A stretch of DNA of 54,499 nt from an uncultured Bacteroidia bacterium. Lineage in GTDB: Bacteria > Bacteroidota > Bacteroidia > Bacteroidales > Prolixibacteraceae. The position numbers were made by a program, and so were the translations under genes. Where the stretch lies: contig CAIVCR010000023.1 in the NCBI GenBank assembly GCA_903904515.1, positions 1 to 54,499 on the forward strand, given 5' to 3'. The notes beneath the pieces are model-generated. The model saw nothing but the letters and a program-made list of their open reading frames with translations, had not been told where the DNA came from and made no database searches. The number at the start of each line of letters is the position of its first letter. Position 1 is the stretch's first letter. Shown here one piece after another: positions 17,866-27,199 of the stretch.

Positions 17866-18971
17866 TTTTTTACATAATCAATGGGTAAATTTTTAAATGC
17901 CCTGGCAAGAACGGCAATATTCCGCTCATCACCTTTAAGGCTATCAACCGGTTTCGAAAGATAGTAATCAACCGGCGGCATGATGGAACCTAAAACCGGT
18001 TTCGTAAACCCATAAAGTCCTACATTCTCTTTTATCGCTGCGGGTATTATTTTGGTCGGATCCTGTCCGTTCCAGTTTGCGAGGCAGGTTACCAGACGGG
18101 TTTGTGGCCCCAGCATATTGCGGACAGTTGAAGTAGTGGCGATATCACCAGCTTCGTTCAATACCCAGTCGACCTCTTTCAGCATGTCTGATCCTGCAAT
18201 ATCTTTGCTTATAAGCTGGCATGATGTGAGCCAAATAATGCAGTCAGGGTTTGTTTTTTTGACCGTAGCTCTGATCCGTTTCCAGCATCTGTCAATCGCT
18301 TTGCGTCTGAACTGAAGCTCAATTTCCGGGGTAATTTTATCCTTTCCCGGGAACGGTTGGTGAATAAGCTCAACGTACATTTGCTGTTCGCAATCCAGCC
18401 ATTTGAGTGGAGGGTAGGGTTCCATAGTCGCTCCGGGATTCCATAGCCAGTCGATAAAAACCCCATCCATACCGGTCTTTATTATCGCATCCTCAATCGA
18501 AGTGCACAGAAAGTCCAGATAGGTGGTTGTATAGGGGATGTGAGGATTGGAAGGGATTCCGTAACTTAAATCGGGATGTTCCTGCCCCCACCGTGTATTG
18601 GACCCTGCGCAGAAATAGCCAAACACCCGGATATTTTTCTCATGAGCAAGCTTCACCTGATCGGTAAGAAAATCAGTTTTTAATCCAGGTTGCTCTGGAA
18701 CAATACCGTTTTTGTACCAGGCATATCCGTTACAGGAAACCGCAAATGACTGGATCACGTTACATCCCAGATCGGAGTACCAGTTGACATGATCAGCAGG
18801 ATTGGCATCGGCCCAAAGACCAGGCCTGGCAAATCCGTTGGGACCTCCCTCACCCCAGTTAAAATCAATATCATAGGCTTTGATTAGTTGTTCCGCTTTT
18901 TGGGAATTGTCAGAACAGCTGTAAAAAAAGACAAAAAACAGGAGTATCGGCAAAAATCTTGTTTTTTTCAT
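17862..18971 (-). CDS. Lipoprotein with a TIM-barrel glycosidase-like domain, unassigned family
   Basis: 369 residues with a lipoprotein signal (FFYSCSD, C19). I do not recognise the family. The order of segments suggests a TIM barrel of the GH29-like kind: HVNWYSDLGCNVIQSF, NIRVFGYFCAGSNTRWG, GMDGVFIDWLWNPG (D174 at a strand end, a possible nucleophile) and NPDCIIWLTSCQ. Many conserved-looking Trp, Asp and Asn residues fit a sugar-binding cleft. It overlaps the GH20 gene by four bases and is probably coupled to it, so it likely acts on the same substrate. A catalytically dead binding protein remains possible. Confidence 0.6.
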   Translation of the reverse strand: MKKTRFLPILLFFVFFYSCSDNSQKAEQLIKAYDIDFNWGEGGPNGFARPGLWADANPADHVNWYSDLGCNVIQSFAVSCNGYAWYKNGIVPEQPGLKTDFLTDQVKLAHEKNIRVFGYFCAGSNTRWGQEHPDLSYGIPSNPHIPYTTTYLDFLCTSIEDAIIKTGMDGVFIDWLWNPGATMEPYPPLKWLDCEQQMYVELIHQPFPGKDKITPEIELQFRRKAIDRCWKRIRATVKKTNPDCIIWLTSCQLISKDIAGSDMLKEVDWVLNEAGDIATTSTVRNMLGPQTRLVTCLANWNGQDPTKIIPAAIKENVGLYGFTKPVLGSIMPPVDYYLSKPVDSLKGDERNIAVLARAFKNLPIDYVKK

Positions 18972-19060
18972 TCCGTGTGATTATAAGGTCAGTATTCCTT
19001 TAATGGTAACAAAAGACCTTCAGGGTCTAAGTTAAAATAATTTGGTTAAAAGGTCCAAAT

Positions 19061-19089
19061 GGGATCATCCGGCAAGAGCAGATGATCCC
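19061..19089 (-). terminator. Hairpin after the GH29 gene
   Basis: Arms GGGATCATC (19061-19069) and GATGATCCC (19081-19089) form a 9-bp stem with an 11-nt loop, 37 bases past the GH29 stop. A small GACC/GGTC stem lies at about 19014-19028. AT-rich sequence follows on the minus strand but no pure T-run, so it may attenuate and not end transcription. Confidence 0.5.
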
Positions 19090-19125
19090 AGGATGGTTTT
19101 AAATTCAGTGTTTGTTTTTTCAGAG

Positions 19126-20481
19126 CTATTTCAGGATAACCTCAAGCACTGCAATTTCAACAGGTGGTTTCTGAACCGGAAGTTCAAGATTCAAATTATT
19201 TTGCCCATCACCTTTGCTGAATTTGATCTCCGAGGCATCGTGCAGAAATTGAATGTATTTGACTTTATCACCCATATTTTTAAGCACCAAATTACCCATT
19301 GGGTAGCTGAGTAAATGGATATACAATCTTTTTGTCTTTGGATTATAGGTCAGAAGTGTATTGGCAGGTGCTACGAATTCAGCCGGCGCTTCGGTGCAAT
19401 TGTAGATCGAACGGTTGTTGTATTTCATCCATTCACCCATCGACCTCAACCGATCCTGGGCCCTGAAATCAAAAACTCCGCGTGCCGTTGGTCCAACATT
19501 GAGTAGTAAATTACCCCCCTTGCTAACCGACTCGATAAGCAACTCCAATAACTGTGGTGTACTTTTCCAGGTATTCTCATCACGGTAGTATCCCCATGAT
19601 CCGGAGAAGGTCTGGCAGGTTTCCCAGGCAATTTTTTTACCGTTACGTGTAGGCCATTTCTCTACCTTGTATTGTTCAGGAGATTCAAAGTCCCATCCAC
19701 CATCCTGATCTTTAAGGTCCAGACGGTCGTCAATAATTATTCCTGGCTGAAGGGTACGGACCATTTTCAGAAGATCCTCTGAACCCCAGTCTTTGTGATC
19801 CTTTCCATGTTTGCCAGGGAAGGAGAAGTCGAACCAAATTACGCTGATCTCACCATAGTTGGTTAATAGTTCGCGCACCTGATTTTTTAGATATTCACGG
19901 TATTTCGACATATCGCGATTCTTATTTAACCGGGTGTAGGCTGAATCTGAAACCTGACGCTGAGGATGATTATCATCAATGGTATAATCGGGGTGATGCC
20001 AGTCGATCAATGAATAGTAGAATCCAACTTTTAGTCCTTCTGCCCTTAATGCTTCGACATATTCCTTGATAACATCCCTGCCAAAGGGAGTATTCGTGGA
20101 TTTGTAATCGGTAAACTTTGAATCAAACTGACAGAACCCTTCGTGATGTTTTGCCGTTAGTACAACATACTTCATCCCTGCCTCTTTGGCCATCCTGGCC
20201 CATTCTTTTGGATTATAGAGATCAGGATTAAACTCCTCAAAGTACTTCTGATACTGTTCATTGGTCATCCTTTCCGCATTCTTTACCCACTCATGACGAG
20301 CCGGCAATGCGTATAACCCCCAGTGGATAAACATCCCAAACCGGGCATCGGTCCACCATTCCATACGTTTGCTCTTCTGCTCGGCAGTTTCCGCTTTTAA
20401 CTGAGCAGTTGCGGTATTCTGCATGGCCAAAGTTGCAAGTAGCAGTACCAAAATCATTCCAATCTTAAATTTGTTATTCAT
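19126..20481 (-). CDS. Exported alpha-L-fucosidase, glycoside hydrolase family 29
   Basis: 451 residues with a signal peptide ending near TATAQ. GH29 hallmarks are in order: RFGMFIHWGLYALPA (48-62), KYVVLTAKHHEGFCQFDS (about 104-121), and the nucleophile strand VIWFDFSFPG with D218. FSGSWGYYRDE and LLLNVGPTARG complete the barrel. A beta-sandwich C-terminus follows. It should release terminal alpha-L-fucose by a retaining mechanism, probably in the periplasm. It is one of two clear GH29 genes in the island; this one is the more typical. Confidence 0.94.
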   Translation of the reverse strand: MNNKFKIGMILVLLLATLAMQNTATAQLKAETAEQKSKRMEWWTDARFGMFIHWGLYALPARHEWVKNAERMTNEQYQKYFEEFNPDLYNPKEWARMAKEAGMKYVVLTAKHHEGFCQFDSKFTDYKSTNTPFGRDVIKEYVEALRAEGLKVGFYYSLIDWHHPDYTIDDNHPQRQVSDSAYTRLNKNRDMSKYREYLKNQVRELLTNYGEISVIWFDFSFPGKHGKDHKDWGSEDLLKMVRTLQPGIIIDDRLDLKDQDGGWDFESPEQYKVEKWPTRNGKKIAWETCQTFSGSWGYYRDENTWKSTPQLLELLIESVSKGGNLLLNVGPTARGVFDFRAQDRLRSMGEWMKYNNRSIYNCTEAPAEFVAPANTLLTYNPKTKRLYIHLLSYPMGNLVLKNMGDKVKYIQFLHDASEIKFSKGDGQNNLNLELPVQKPPVEIAVLEVILK

Positions 20482-20535
20482 TAGTTTTAGTTTATTGAAT
20501 TAAATATAAATATACTGAATATTATAAGATTATCA

Positions 20536-21873
20536 TTATTTTGGCAAGGATTTAAAGACAGTATACGGAGAGGTAACGGTAGTCATATAAATGGCGTTTT
20601 GCGGTGCCTCTAAATTATAACATTCCCAGGGTTCGCCAAACTCACCACCTTTGCGATAATCACCTGCACGCAAATTATCAATGTATTCTTTGGCCAGCTG
20701 TTGTGCAGTGGCAAGATCCGTTTTGGCAATAGCGGAGCAAACCCATCCTGTTGGGGTTCCCCAGTAGCCTCCATTTTGATAATCGCCCTTTCGTACAAGA
20801 CTTTTTTCCCAGGCTGATTTTTCACTAAAATCTTCACCAATAAATACATGCCTGATATTTCCGGATTTCGCCAGCAGCCCTTTTTTATATCCTTCAGTTA
20901 TCGTGCGTGATGCATTGAGCACCTGTTCTCCTTCAATAATACCACAGTAAATAGCCATAACCGTGCTCCAGATATCTGCTTGCCTGCTTTTTCCCGTTGA
21001 GGCTAACAACATCCCGCGGGGATCTGAAAAATGCTGAGGTATCTCCTCTTTAAGTCGCCTGGCATTCATACGATAGATTTCTGCTTTATCTTTCTTTTTC
21101 AATAATTCAAAAAGCTCAGCCAGTTCGAGCGAAGCCTTATACTTTAGCAACGACGGCATACAAAGCTCACCGGTGATTGTGATAACATCCCGAAATCCAA
21201 AGTCGACGCCTCTGAAATCCTCTGTTGCATAAACGAGAAGTCCGTCTTGTTTGGTGGGAGCAGTTTTATAGGACAGCTCAAGCCTGTCAATCAGCGTGAT
21301 GCCCTTTATCTTTTGGGTTAACAAACGAGTTGATACGCTATTTTTGGTGTAAAAATAGGCCATATCGATAAAGAAAAACTGATCACAATAGGGAGGCATC
21401 ATCCCCCATTTTTTGTTTCCCTGGTCTTTATAGTCGTAAGTTCCGGGGAAATAGATAGGCCTGCTGTCATCAATTCGAATATGATCGGGAATAGCGCCCA
21501 TCGGAATCATACAACCTCCATCCGATATCCAGGTTTGATCGCACTGACCTGAGGCGGTTAGTACCAGCATGTGTTTTTGCTCTTCCAGTGTTATGAACCC
21601 GCTTTCAAGAGACATCGCATAGTCACGTATCCAAAAGGCAGGATAACAATCGCTTCCTCCGGGTCGGATTAAAGTCCCTCCGCTATTGTTGCCTCTAAAT
21701 TCTTTCGATATCACTTGATTGGGATGAATGCGCGAGCGCTCGACCACATCTTTGGTAAGCTCTTCAAGGTATTTAAAATCACTGTCAGATAACAATCTGT
21801 TCGTTATATTTTGCCCAATTGAGTTTACAGAGAACAGTAAATTAAGCACCAAAATAAAATTAATTTTCCTCAT
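20536..21873 (-). CDS. Exported (alpha/alpha)6-barrel glycosidase-like protein, unassigned family
   Basis: 445 residues with signal peptide MRKINFILVLNLLFSVNSIGQ. I cannot place it in a numbered family. Motifs such as SDCYPAFWIRDYAMSLES, YCDQFFFIDMAYFYTK, DFRGVDFGFRDV and YQNGGYWGTPTGWVC spread over many helices resemble six-hairpin glycosidases; FWIRDYA recalls the WIRDS motif of GH125-like enzymes. Several acidic residues could be catalytic, but I cannot choose between them. It lies 54 bases upstream of the GH29 gene on the same strand. A role as a glycoside hydrolase or unsaturated sugar hydrolase is inferred from fold and context. Confidence 0.6.
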   Translation of the reverse strand: MRKINFILVLNLLFSVNSIGQNITNRLLSDSDFKYLEELTKDVVERSRIHPNQVISKEFRGNNSGGTLIRPGGSDCYPAFWIRDYAMSLESGFITLEEQKHMLVLTASGQCDQTWISDGGCMIPMGAIPDHIRIDDSRPIYFPGTYDYKDQGNKKWGMMPPYCDQFFFIDMAYFYTKNSVSTRLLTQKIKGITLIDRLELSYKTAPTKQDGLLVYATEDFRGVDFGFRDVITITGELCMPSLLKYKASLELAELFELLKKKDKAEIYRMNARRLKEEIPQHFSDPRGMLLASTGKSRQADIWSTVMAIYCGIIEGEQVLNASRTITEGYKKGLLAKSGNIRHVFIGEDFSEKSAWEKSLVRKGDYQNGGYWGTPTGWVCSAIAKTDLATAQQLAKEYIDNLRAGDYRKGGEFGEPWECYNLEAPQNAIYMTTVTSPYTVFKSLPK

Positions 21874-21932
21874 CTTTTTCTTACTAAATTGTTTGAAGAT
21901 ATTCTCCTTTCCTGTCCGGGATTAAATATCAT

Positions 21933-23348
21933 TTAATCGTGTACCCAGGCATTTATTTTATCGGGATCAATATTGTTTCCAATAACTCCGGGTTTACCTG
22001 TCCATTTCATCCGCTTAAGCATCACAAGATAGTCATTCAGATAAGCTTCCATCATATCCCGTTTAAATACTATTCTTACAAAGCTTTTATCCGCAAAATC
22101 TATATCCCGGTTAATTCTTACTGTGATTTTTAAATTCGTTCCATTGCTGTTCATGGTTCCAAAAACGGTCTCTTTTTTATTGAAAAGGAGAACATATCCC
22201 GAATCGCTGTTTGCTTCAAAGTAAAAGCCGGCGGGCGATTTTTCATGATCATCGTTAACCAGGTTAATTTCCGATTCGATAACACCAATTTTATTTGTAT
22301 CAAACGTCTCTTTGAAAACATGGGGAGATCTGTCAGAACTAACCCTCTGGTCTGATGAAAGATTAAATTTGCTGGCTTTTAAAAGGTTATTTTGTTTCCA
22401 CCATTTCAACCTTAGTATCCCCTCCGTATCAACTTCGACAGCTTTTAACGGTGATGAATAAATGGTTTCAGAACCTGTATAAAAATGGTTAACCAAAACC
22501 CCGTTCCCATTTAAGGTTTTATTTGGGGGTGGATTGTGAAAAAACCTGGGGAAATAGATATCACAACCCTTCCCAAACATATTGGGATTCTTCTTTTGGG
22601 CAAGAAAAGGACCCTCTGGCTTGTCAGAAACGGCCACCCGCCCTTCACTTACGGTAATAAAGTATTTATCTCCGATTTTCTGAATACCACCCAGTTCACC
22701 GGTTATATTACCTTCAACCGGAGGGAGGGCTTTCCAGTGGATACCATCAGCACTTTCGGCAAAACCGAAACCGCAAACCTCATGGGTAAATTTTTCCAGG
22801 ATTGGATCTGCGGTAAAATAACCATAATAAGAACCGTCATCGCGTCTCACACAATCGATGCAATCCCATCTCCCTTTGGGATGATACCACTGATCATCCT
22901 GAACAAATCGCAAAGAATCATTTACCTTATTCCAATGGATTAAATCATTCGATGTGGCAAACATGATGTCCTGTTTATCACCGAACCATTCGGAATAATT
23001 CATAATCCATTTGGGATGATTTACAAAATCCGGAGCTTCAATGATATGTCCTGTTCCCATCCAGGTAGTACCTTTGCGTGGTTCAAGTATTTTGCCAACC
23101 TGTTGCCAGTTAACCCCGTCTTTTGAGGTCATCAATTCAAAGCTATCCCATTTGCCGCCAATTCCTGCGAGATAATATTGGTAATATTGTCCTTTGTAAT
23201 AATAAAGCCAGGTATCCCAAAGTTGTCCGACCCTTTGGGGCGTATAAAAACCGGCCTGTATTTTCTCTGGCTTCCAATTATCCTGAGCAGGAACCTTTGA
23301 TGACATCAAAATGGTTACAAGACCAATGAATATTAATGTTTTTTTCAT
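21933..23348 (-). CDS. Exported five-bladed beta-propeller hydrolase, GH32/GH43-like
   Basis: 471 residues with signal peptide MKKTLIFIGLVTILMSSKVPA. The first 320 or so residues show propeller-type repeats (GQLWDTWLYYYKGQYYQYYL, TSKDGVNWQQVG, TSNDLIHWNKV, RRDDGSYYGYFTADP), as in clans GH-F and GH-J. The last 130 residues look like the beta-sandwich of GH32 enzymes (GVIESEINLVND, SGYVLLFNKK). The GH32 nucleophile motif is not clean, so I call it GH32/GH43-like. It probably cleaves a furanosidic or arabinosyl linkage. It lies 24 bases downstream of the rhamnosidase gene and is clearly co-transcribed with it. Confidence 0.65.
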   Translation of the reverse strand: MKKTLIFIGLVTILMSSKVPAQDNWKPEKIQAGFYTPQRVGQLWDTWLYYYKGQYYQYYLAGIGGKWDSFELMTSKDGVNWQQVGKILEPRKGTTWMGTGHIIEAPDFVNHPKWIMNYSEWFGDKQDIMFATSNDLIHWNKVNDSLRFVQDDQWYHPKGRWDCIDCVRRDDGSYYGYFTADPILEKFTHEVCGFGFAESADGIHWKALPPVEGNITGELGGIQKIGDKYFITVSEGRVAVSDKPEGPFLAQKKNPNMFGKGCDIYFPRFFHNPPPNKTLNGNGVLVNHFYTGSETIYSSPLKAVEVDTEGILRLKWWKQNNLLKASKFNLSSDQRVSSDRSPHVFKETFDTNKIGVIESEINLVNDDHEKSPAGFYFEANSDSGYVLLFNKKETVFGTMNSNGTNLKITVRINRDIDFADKSFVRIVFKRDMMEAYLNDYLVMLKRMKWTGKPGVIGNNIDPDKINAWVHD

Positions 23349-23372
23349 AATGGAAGAAAGGTATTATTGCTT

Positions 23373-26141
23373 TTATTGATTCAATCTGATACTGAAACTG
23401 TAACTGCCTGAGCCGGATTCAATAATTGTTTTCCCGTTTTCAGAAGTTATTAAAGTGAAATCTCTGTTATTACTTATAGCGTTCCCGCTTTCTGTAATAT
23501 CCATTGCTTTTTCGGTAGGCAGGAATATTCTTGCCGATGTGTTTGCAGGTATTTTAATATTTACAACCAACTTCCCGTTTTCACGTATCCATTCGCTCTT
23601 AATGGTTCCGTAAAGTGATTGATATTCGCCCTTAACCCACGACAAATCGCCAACAAAATCGGGCCGGATTACGATTTTTTTAAAGCCGGGGATTGTTGGG
23701 TCAGGCTGAATCCCTGCCAGTGAATAGTAAAACCAATATCCAAGACTTCCTCCCAGAGGTGGCATTTGAACAAGTCCACCTTTCCAGTCTTCCTTGAAAA
23801 TTTTGGATCCATGGTTAAAAACCATATCGTACCAGCTTGGGTAAGTTCGCTGATTTGCCATTTTATAGGCCAGTTCACCTTTCCCGAGGTCTGAAAGACC
23901 CGCAAGGATTAATGGGGTCCCTACAAATCCGGTCCCCACATGATTCGAATCAGCCTCGATTTTCATTACGAGCTTTTCAAGTACCAACTCTCTTTTCCCC
24001 TCAGGCACAAGGTTGAAATAAAGGGGCATCACCTGGGAAGCCTGACTATATTTTGCATATTTGCCCGTGATGGGATCGAAAAAATGATTGTTGAATGAGG
24101 TTTTGATTTTTTCAGCAAGGTCTGAATAATGAACAGCATCATCCTTAAATCCAAGGATTTCGGCAGTTTTCGAAGTAATGAGTGCCGTATTATAAAAACC
24201 GATTGTGGAAGTAAAAGGAACAGGAGTCATCACCGGTCTCACGCTTCCCGGTTCCAGCCAGTCACCAAGTCCCCATTTGACCACATAACTGCTATCAATC
24301 GAGTTCAGGTATCCCGTATATTTTTTCATAGCTTCGAAACTCTCTTCCAATATTTTCTTATCTCCAAAGTGGCTATAGATTTTCCAGGGGAGATAGACAA
24401 TCATTCCACCCCACCACGGACCATTAATGGTTGGTCCGTCGAACCTTCCGGGAACTACCGGGGGAACATAGCCATTTTCATGAATGATATCCAGAAAATC
24501 ACGCTGCCATTTGATATACATTTCCGGACAATCCAGGGCATAGGCATAAGCGTCAAAGGCGGTTTCCACATCCTGTGTCCACCCCGCTTTTTCACGAACA
24601 GGGTCATTGGGAATATGGACGACATAGTTCTTCATTGTATGGATCAGGATAGAATTCAGCTCGTTCAAAGCGTTGTTTGAGCAGGAAAATTTACCAGATT
24701 CAGGAAAATCGGTATTGACTGATATTCCGGTTATGTCATCCAAATTTGGCTTGTATTTTAGGCCAAAGATTTCGATTGTTTTTATTCCGTTGTAGCTGAA
24801 TTTTGCCCCAAAGGACTCCCTTCCGTTCCCGTTGAGGATATATTCATAGGTTTGGTACCTCCCAAGTGTATGTGAACCTGCACCAGGGTATTTCACAGTG
24901 ATTTTGGAACCTTTTTCTCCTTTTACCTTTATCCTGCACCAACCGGTGATCTCCTTTTCCAATTCAACAGAATACCCGTGGTTTATTCTTTTGATGCTTA
25001 AGGCTTTGACACTGTCGGTAATTGCAACAGGTTTCAGGTATTGCGCTTCAAGTCTACCTGCAGGACCAACAGTTTTGATTGCATGCTTCCAATTGGTTTC
25101 CCTGTATCCGGTTTTGTTCCAGCCATTAATTTCCCTGTTCGCATCCCAGGTTTCACCGCTAAGGATGTTGTTGAACCGAATCGGGCCCTGAGTGGTAAAC
25201 TTCCAGGTAGGATCAGAAACAACAGAACTTTTGGTCCCATCAGCATTAAAGATATCGAGTTGAAACAGTAATCGGGGAGTATCAATATAATCTGCAGCAT
25301 AATACCTCAGCACATGAGGAATCACCAGGTTAAACCATCCGTTTCCAAGAATTACCCCAATTGTGTTCTGACCGTTTCGTAAATATGGGGTAACATCATA
25401 AGATTGGTAAAAGACTCTTTTCTGATAATCGGTATATGCAGGATTTAATAGTTCATTGCTGACTTTCTTCCCGTTAATATACAATTCGTTCAATCCCAGT
25501 CCGCAAATATTTGCAACAGCATAGCTTAGGGGATGAATTGCAGAAAATTCTTTTCGCAGATAAACCGCAGGTGCATAGGTAATTGCGTCTGTTTTTTTGC
25601 GTATCACTTCACTTAATGCCCACATTTCAGATTCGGGTTCCATACCAAAATCCGGAAGCGCCTTCAACTCCTTCTGAAGAGTCGATAATTGCAGGTCTGA
25701 GGTGATCCATTCCCCTTTCCAGTCGGAAGAGCTGAGCATAGCCATAGTCCAGTTTGAGACTTTACTCCATGCTGATTCATCTCCGTTTTGATTCCAGACT
25801 TTTACTTTCCAGGTGTATTTTTGTAGGGGCATCAACGGTTTTCCGGAATACGGGATATATAAACATTCTGACGAAGTAATTTTTCCGCTGTCCCATATAT
25901 CTCCAATATCCAGATTTAGTTTTGAGCTATCGGAAGCAACCAGGATCTGCCAGGCAGACTGGGACCAGTTTCTCTGCTCCGATTCGATATTCCAGCTTAA
26001 GCGCGGATTAGGAATGTCTATTCCTGTTGGATTTGACGAATGTTCGCATTTGAGGTTTACAATCCGGTAAGATTCTCCATTTGCAAATTGGAAAGATGAG
26101 AATAAGACTATAATTAGGAAGGGGAAAATTACCTTTTTCAT
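23373..26141 (-). CDS. Exported alpha-L-rhamnosidase, glycoside hydrolase family 78
   Basis: 922 residues with signal peptide MKKVIFPFLIIVLFSSFQFANG. The N-terminus is the fibronectin-like domain of GH78 (LKCEHSSNPTGIDIPNPRLSW, then WQILVASD), followed by beta-sandwich domains (PAVYLRKEF, GLGLNELYINGKKV, ILGNGWFN) and the (alpha/alpha)6 catalytic barrel. The catalytic loop is NDPVREKAGWTQDVETAFDAY, with acidic residues D524 and E526; the distal acidic residue is probably in FKEDWKGG, where many relatives have TLWE. It should release terminal alpha-L-rhamnose by inversion. A central gene of the island and the strongest clue that the substrate contains rhamnose. Confidence 0.95.
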   Translation of the reverse strand: MKKVIFPFLIIVLFSSFQFANGESYRIVNLKCEHSSNPTGIDIPNPRLSWNIESEQRNWSQSAWQILVASDSSKLNLDIGDIWDSGKITSSECLYIPYSGKPLMPLQKYTWKVKVWNQNGDESAWSKVSNWTMAMLSSSDWKGEWITSDLQLSTLQKELKALPDFGMEPESEMWALSEVIRKKTDAITYAPAVYLRKEFSAIHPLSYAVANICGLGLNELYINGKKVSNELLNPAYTDYQKRVFYQSYDVTPYLRNGQNTIGVILGNGWFNLVIPHVLRYYAADYIDTPRLLFQLDIFNADGTKSSVVSDPTWKFTTQGPIRFNNILSGETWDANREINGWNKTGYRETNWKHAIKTVGPAGRLEAQYLKPVAITDSVKALSIKRINHGYSVELEKEITGWCRIKVKGEKGSKITVKYPGAGSHTLGRYQTYEYILNGNGRESFGAKFSYNGIKTIEIFGLKYKPNLDDITGISVNTDFPESGKFSCSNNALNELNSILIHTMKNYVVHIPNDPVREKAGWTQDVETAFDAYAYALDCPEMYIKWQRDFLDIIHENGYVPPVVPGRFDGPTINGPWWGGMIVYLPWKIYSHFGDKKILEESFEAMKKYTGYLNSIDSSYVVKWGLGDWLEPGSVRPVMTPVPFTSTIGFYNTALITSKTAEILGFKDDAVHYSDLAEKIKTSFNNHFFDPITGKYAKYSQASQVMPLYFNLVPEGKRELVLEKLVMKIEADSNHVGTGFVGTPLILAGLSDLGKGELAYKMANQRTYPSWYDMVFNHGSKIFKEDWKGGLVQMPPLGGSLGYWFYYSLAGIQPDPTIPGFKKIVIRPDFVGDLSWVKGEYQSLYGTIKSEWIRENGKLVVNIKIPANTSARIFLPTEKAMDITESGNAISNNRDFTLITSENGKTIIESGSGSYSFSIRLNQ

Positions 26142-26209
26142 GCTAAGTATTTAATGATGATGCAAATGGACAATATGTAATTGGGTATGTACTAAAAAAT
26201 CAAAATGAA

Positions 26210-26249
26210 AATTAGGCCACCAAGGCATCAAATGACCACCAAACTAATT
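26210..26249. repeat. Short intergenic repeat element
   Basis: AATTAG at 26210-26215 pairs with CTAATT at 26244-26249, and the interior carries a repeated CCACCAA word. The right arm contains the SDR stop codon. It resembles the degenerate-repeat hairpins elsewhere in the window but is short and less certain. Confidence 0.35.
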
Positions 26250-27188
26250 AATCACGTTCATTAAATGTTTTACCGACTCCTCAATAGCCTGCAAGGAGGT
26301 ATATCTTGGATTGTAATTCAACAGGCGTCTGGCTTTTTCAATACTGCAGTTTGGACTATGTGCGATATGATCCCAGGTTTGTTCGGCCTCTGATTCACTA
26401 ACCGTATTTTTCCATTCCTCCCAGGGAAGGAATGTCAACCGGGCCTCTTTTCCAAACCATGAGGCGACTGCATTTGCATAACCTCTGAGGGTAAGCGCCT
26501 GTGATGAGACGATGTGGAAACTTTCACCAACTGTATTATTCCAGTTATTCAAGGCATTGCAAAAGGATGCGGCTACATCATCAGCGTGAACATGATGGAG
26601 CGTTTCCATACCCAGATTAGGTAATACGACCTCTTTCCCTTCGGCCAACAGTTTAAAAGTTTCAGGGTTTATTGTTCCTATCGGATTAACAGGAACCCAG
26701 CCAGGACCTACAATATGACCAGGGTGCAGAATCGTTGCGGGAAATCCGGTTTTACGTGCAAGATTAAGCAGATACGATTCAATGGCTGCCTTTTTTGTCC
26801 CATAATCGCAAATCGGCTTTCTGAATTGCGTCTCATCAGTGGGCACTACTTCGCTGTGACCATGTACCCAGATTGTTCCGCAATGGAGAAAGTGTTGAAC
26901 ATGCCCATGAAGCGCTTCGACTATATGTTGTGCACTTTCAGGGGTAAAGCAGATCAGATCGATCACGGCATCGGGTGAGAGGTTTCGGATCTGAGTACCA
27001 AACATGCTTTTAAGTTCCGCCTCATCACGATCTATTGCAACCATTATTACTGAATCCCAAGCCTGATGAGCCAGATAGGGTTTGCGTTCCTGACGGCTCA
27101 CGCAGATCACTTCATGTCCGGCTAAAACCAGCCGGGGAATTAAAAAAGTTCCGATGTGGCCGGTACCACCGATTACAACAATTCTCAT
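26244..27188 (-). CDS. NAD(P)-dependent epimerase/dehydratase (extended SDR)
   Basis: Cytoplasmic short-chain dehydrogenase of the extended type, 314 residues. Seen: the dinucleotide motif VIGGTGHIG (5-13) and the active-site Y129-x-x-x-K133 in DYGTKKAAIE. HPGHIVGPGWVP and HVHADDVAASF fit UDP-sugar-epimerase-like proteins. There is no signal peptide, which makes it one of the few cytoplasmic proteins in the island. It could epimerise or reduce a sugar freed by its neighbours, but substrate prediction within this family is unreliable. It lies 11 bases downstream of the 843-residue gene, hence in the same transcript. Confidence 0.85.
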   Translation of the reverse strand: MRIVVIGGTGHIGTFLIPRLVLAGHEVICVSRQERKPYLAHQAWDSVIMVAIDRDEAELKSMFGTQIRNLSPDAVIDLICFTPESAQHIVEALHGHVQHFLHCGTIWVHGHSEVVPTDETQFRKPICDYGTKKAAIESYLLNLARKTGFPATILHPGHIVGPGWVPVNPIGTINPETFKLLAEGKEVVLPNLGMETLHHVHADDVAASFCNALNNWNNTVGESFHIVSSQALTLRGYANAVASWFGKEARLTFLPWEEWKNTVSESEAEQTWDHIAHSPNCSIEKARRLLNYNPRYTSLQAIEESVKHLMNVIN

Positions 27189-27199
27189 ATTAAAGTTTT

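Noticed and set aside
24129-24680. 183-codon plus-strand frame opposite the GH78 gene
   Set aside because: Antisense shadow; the GH78 catalytic loop is encoded on the other strand in this stretch.
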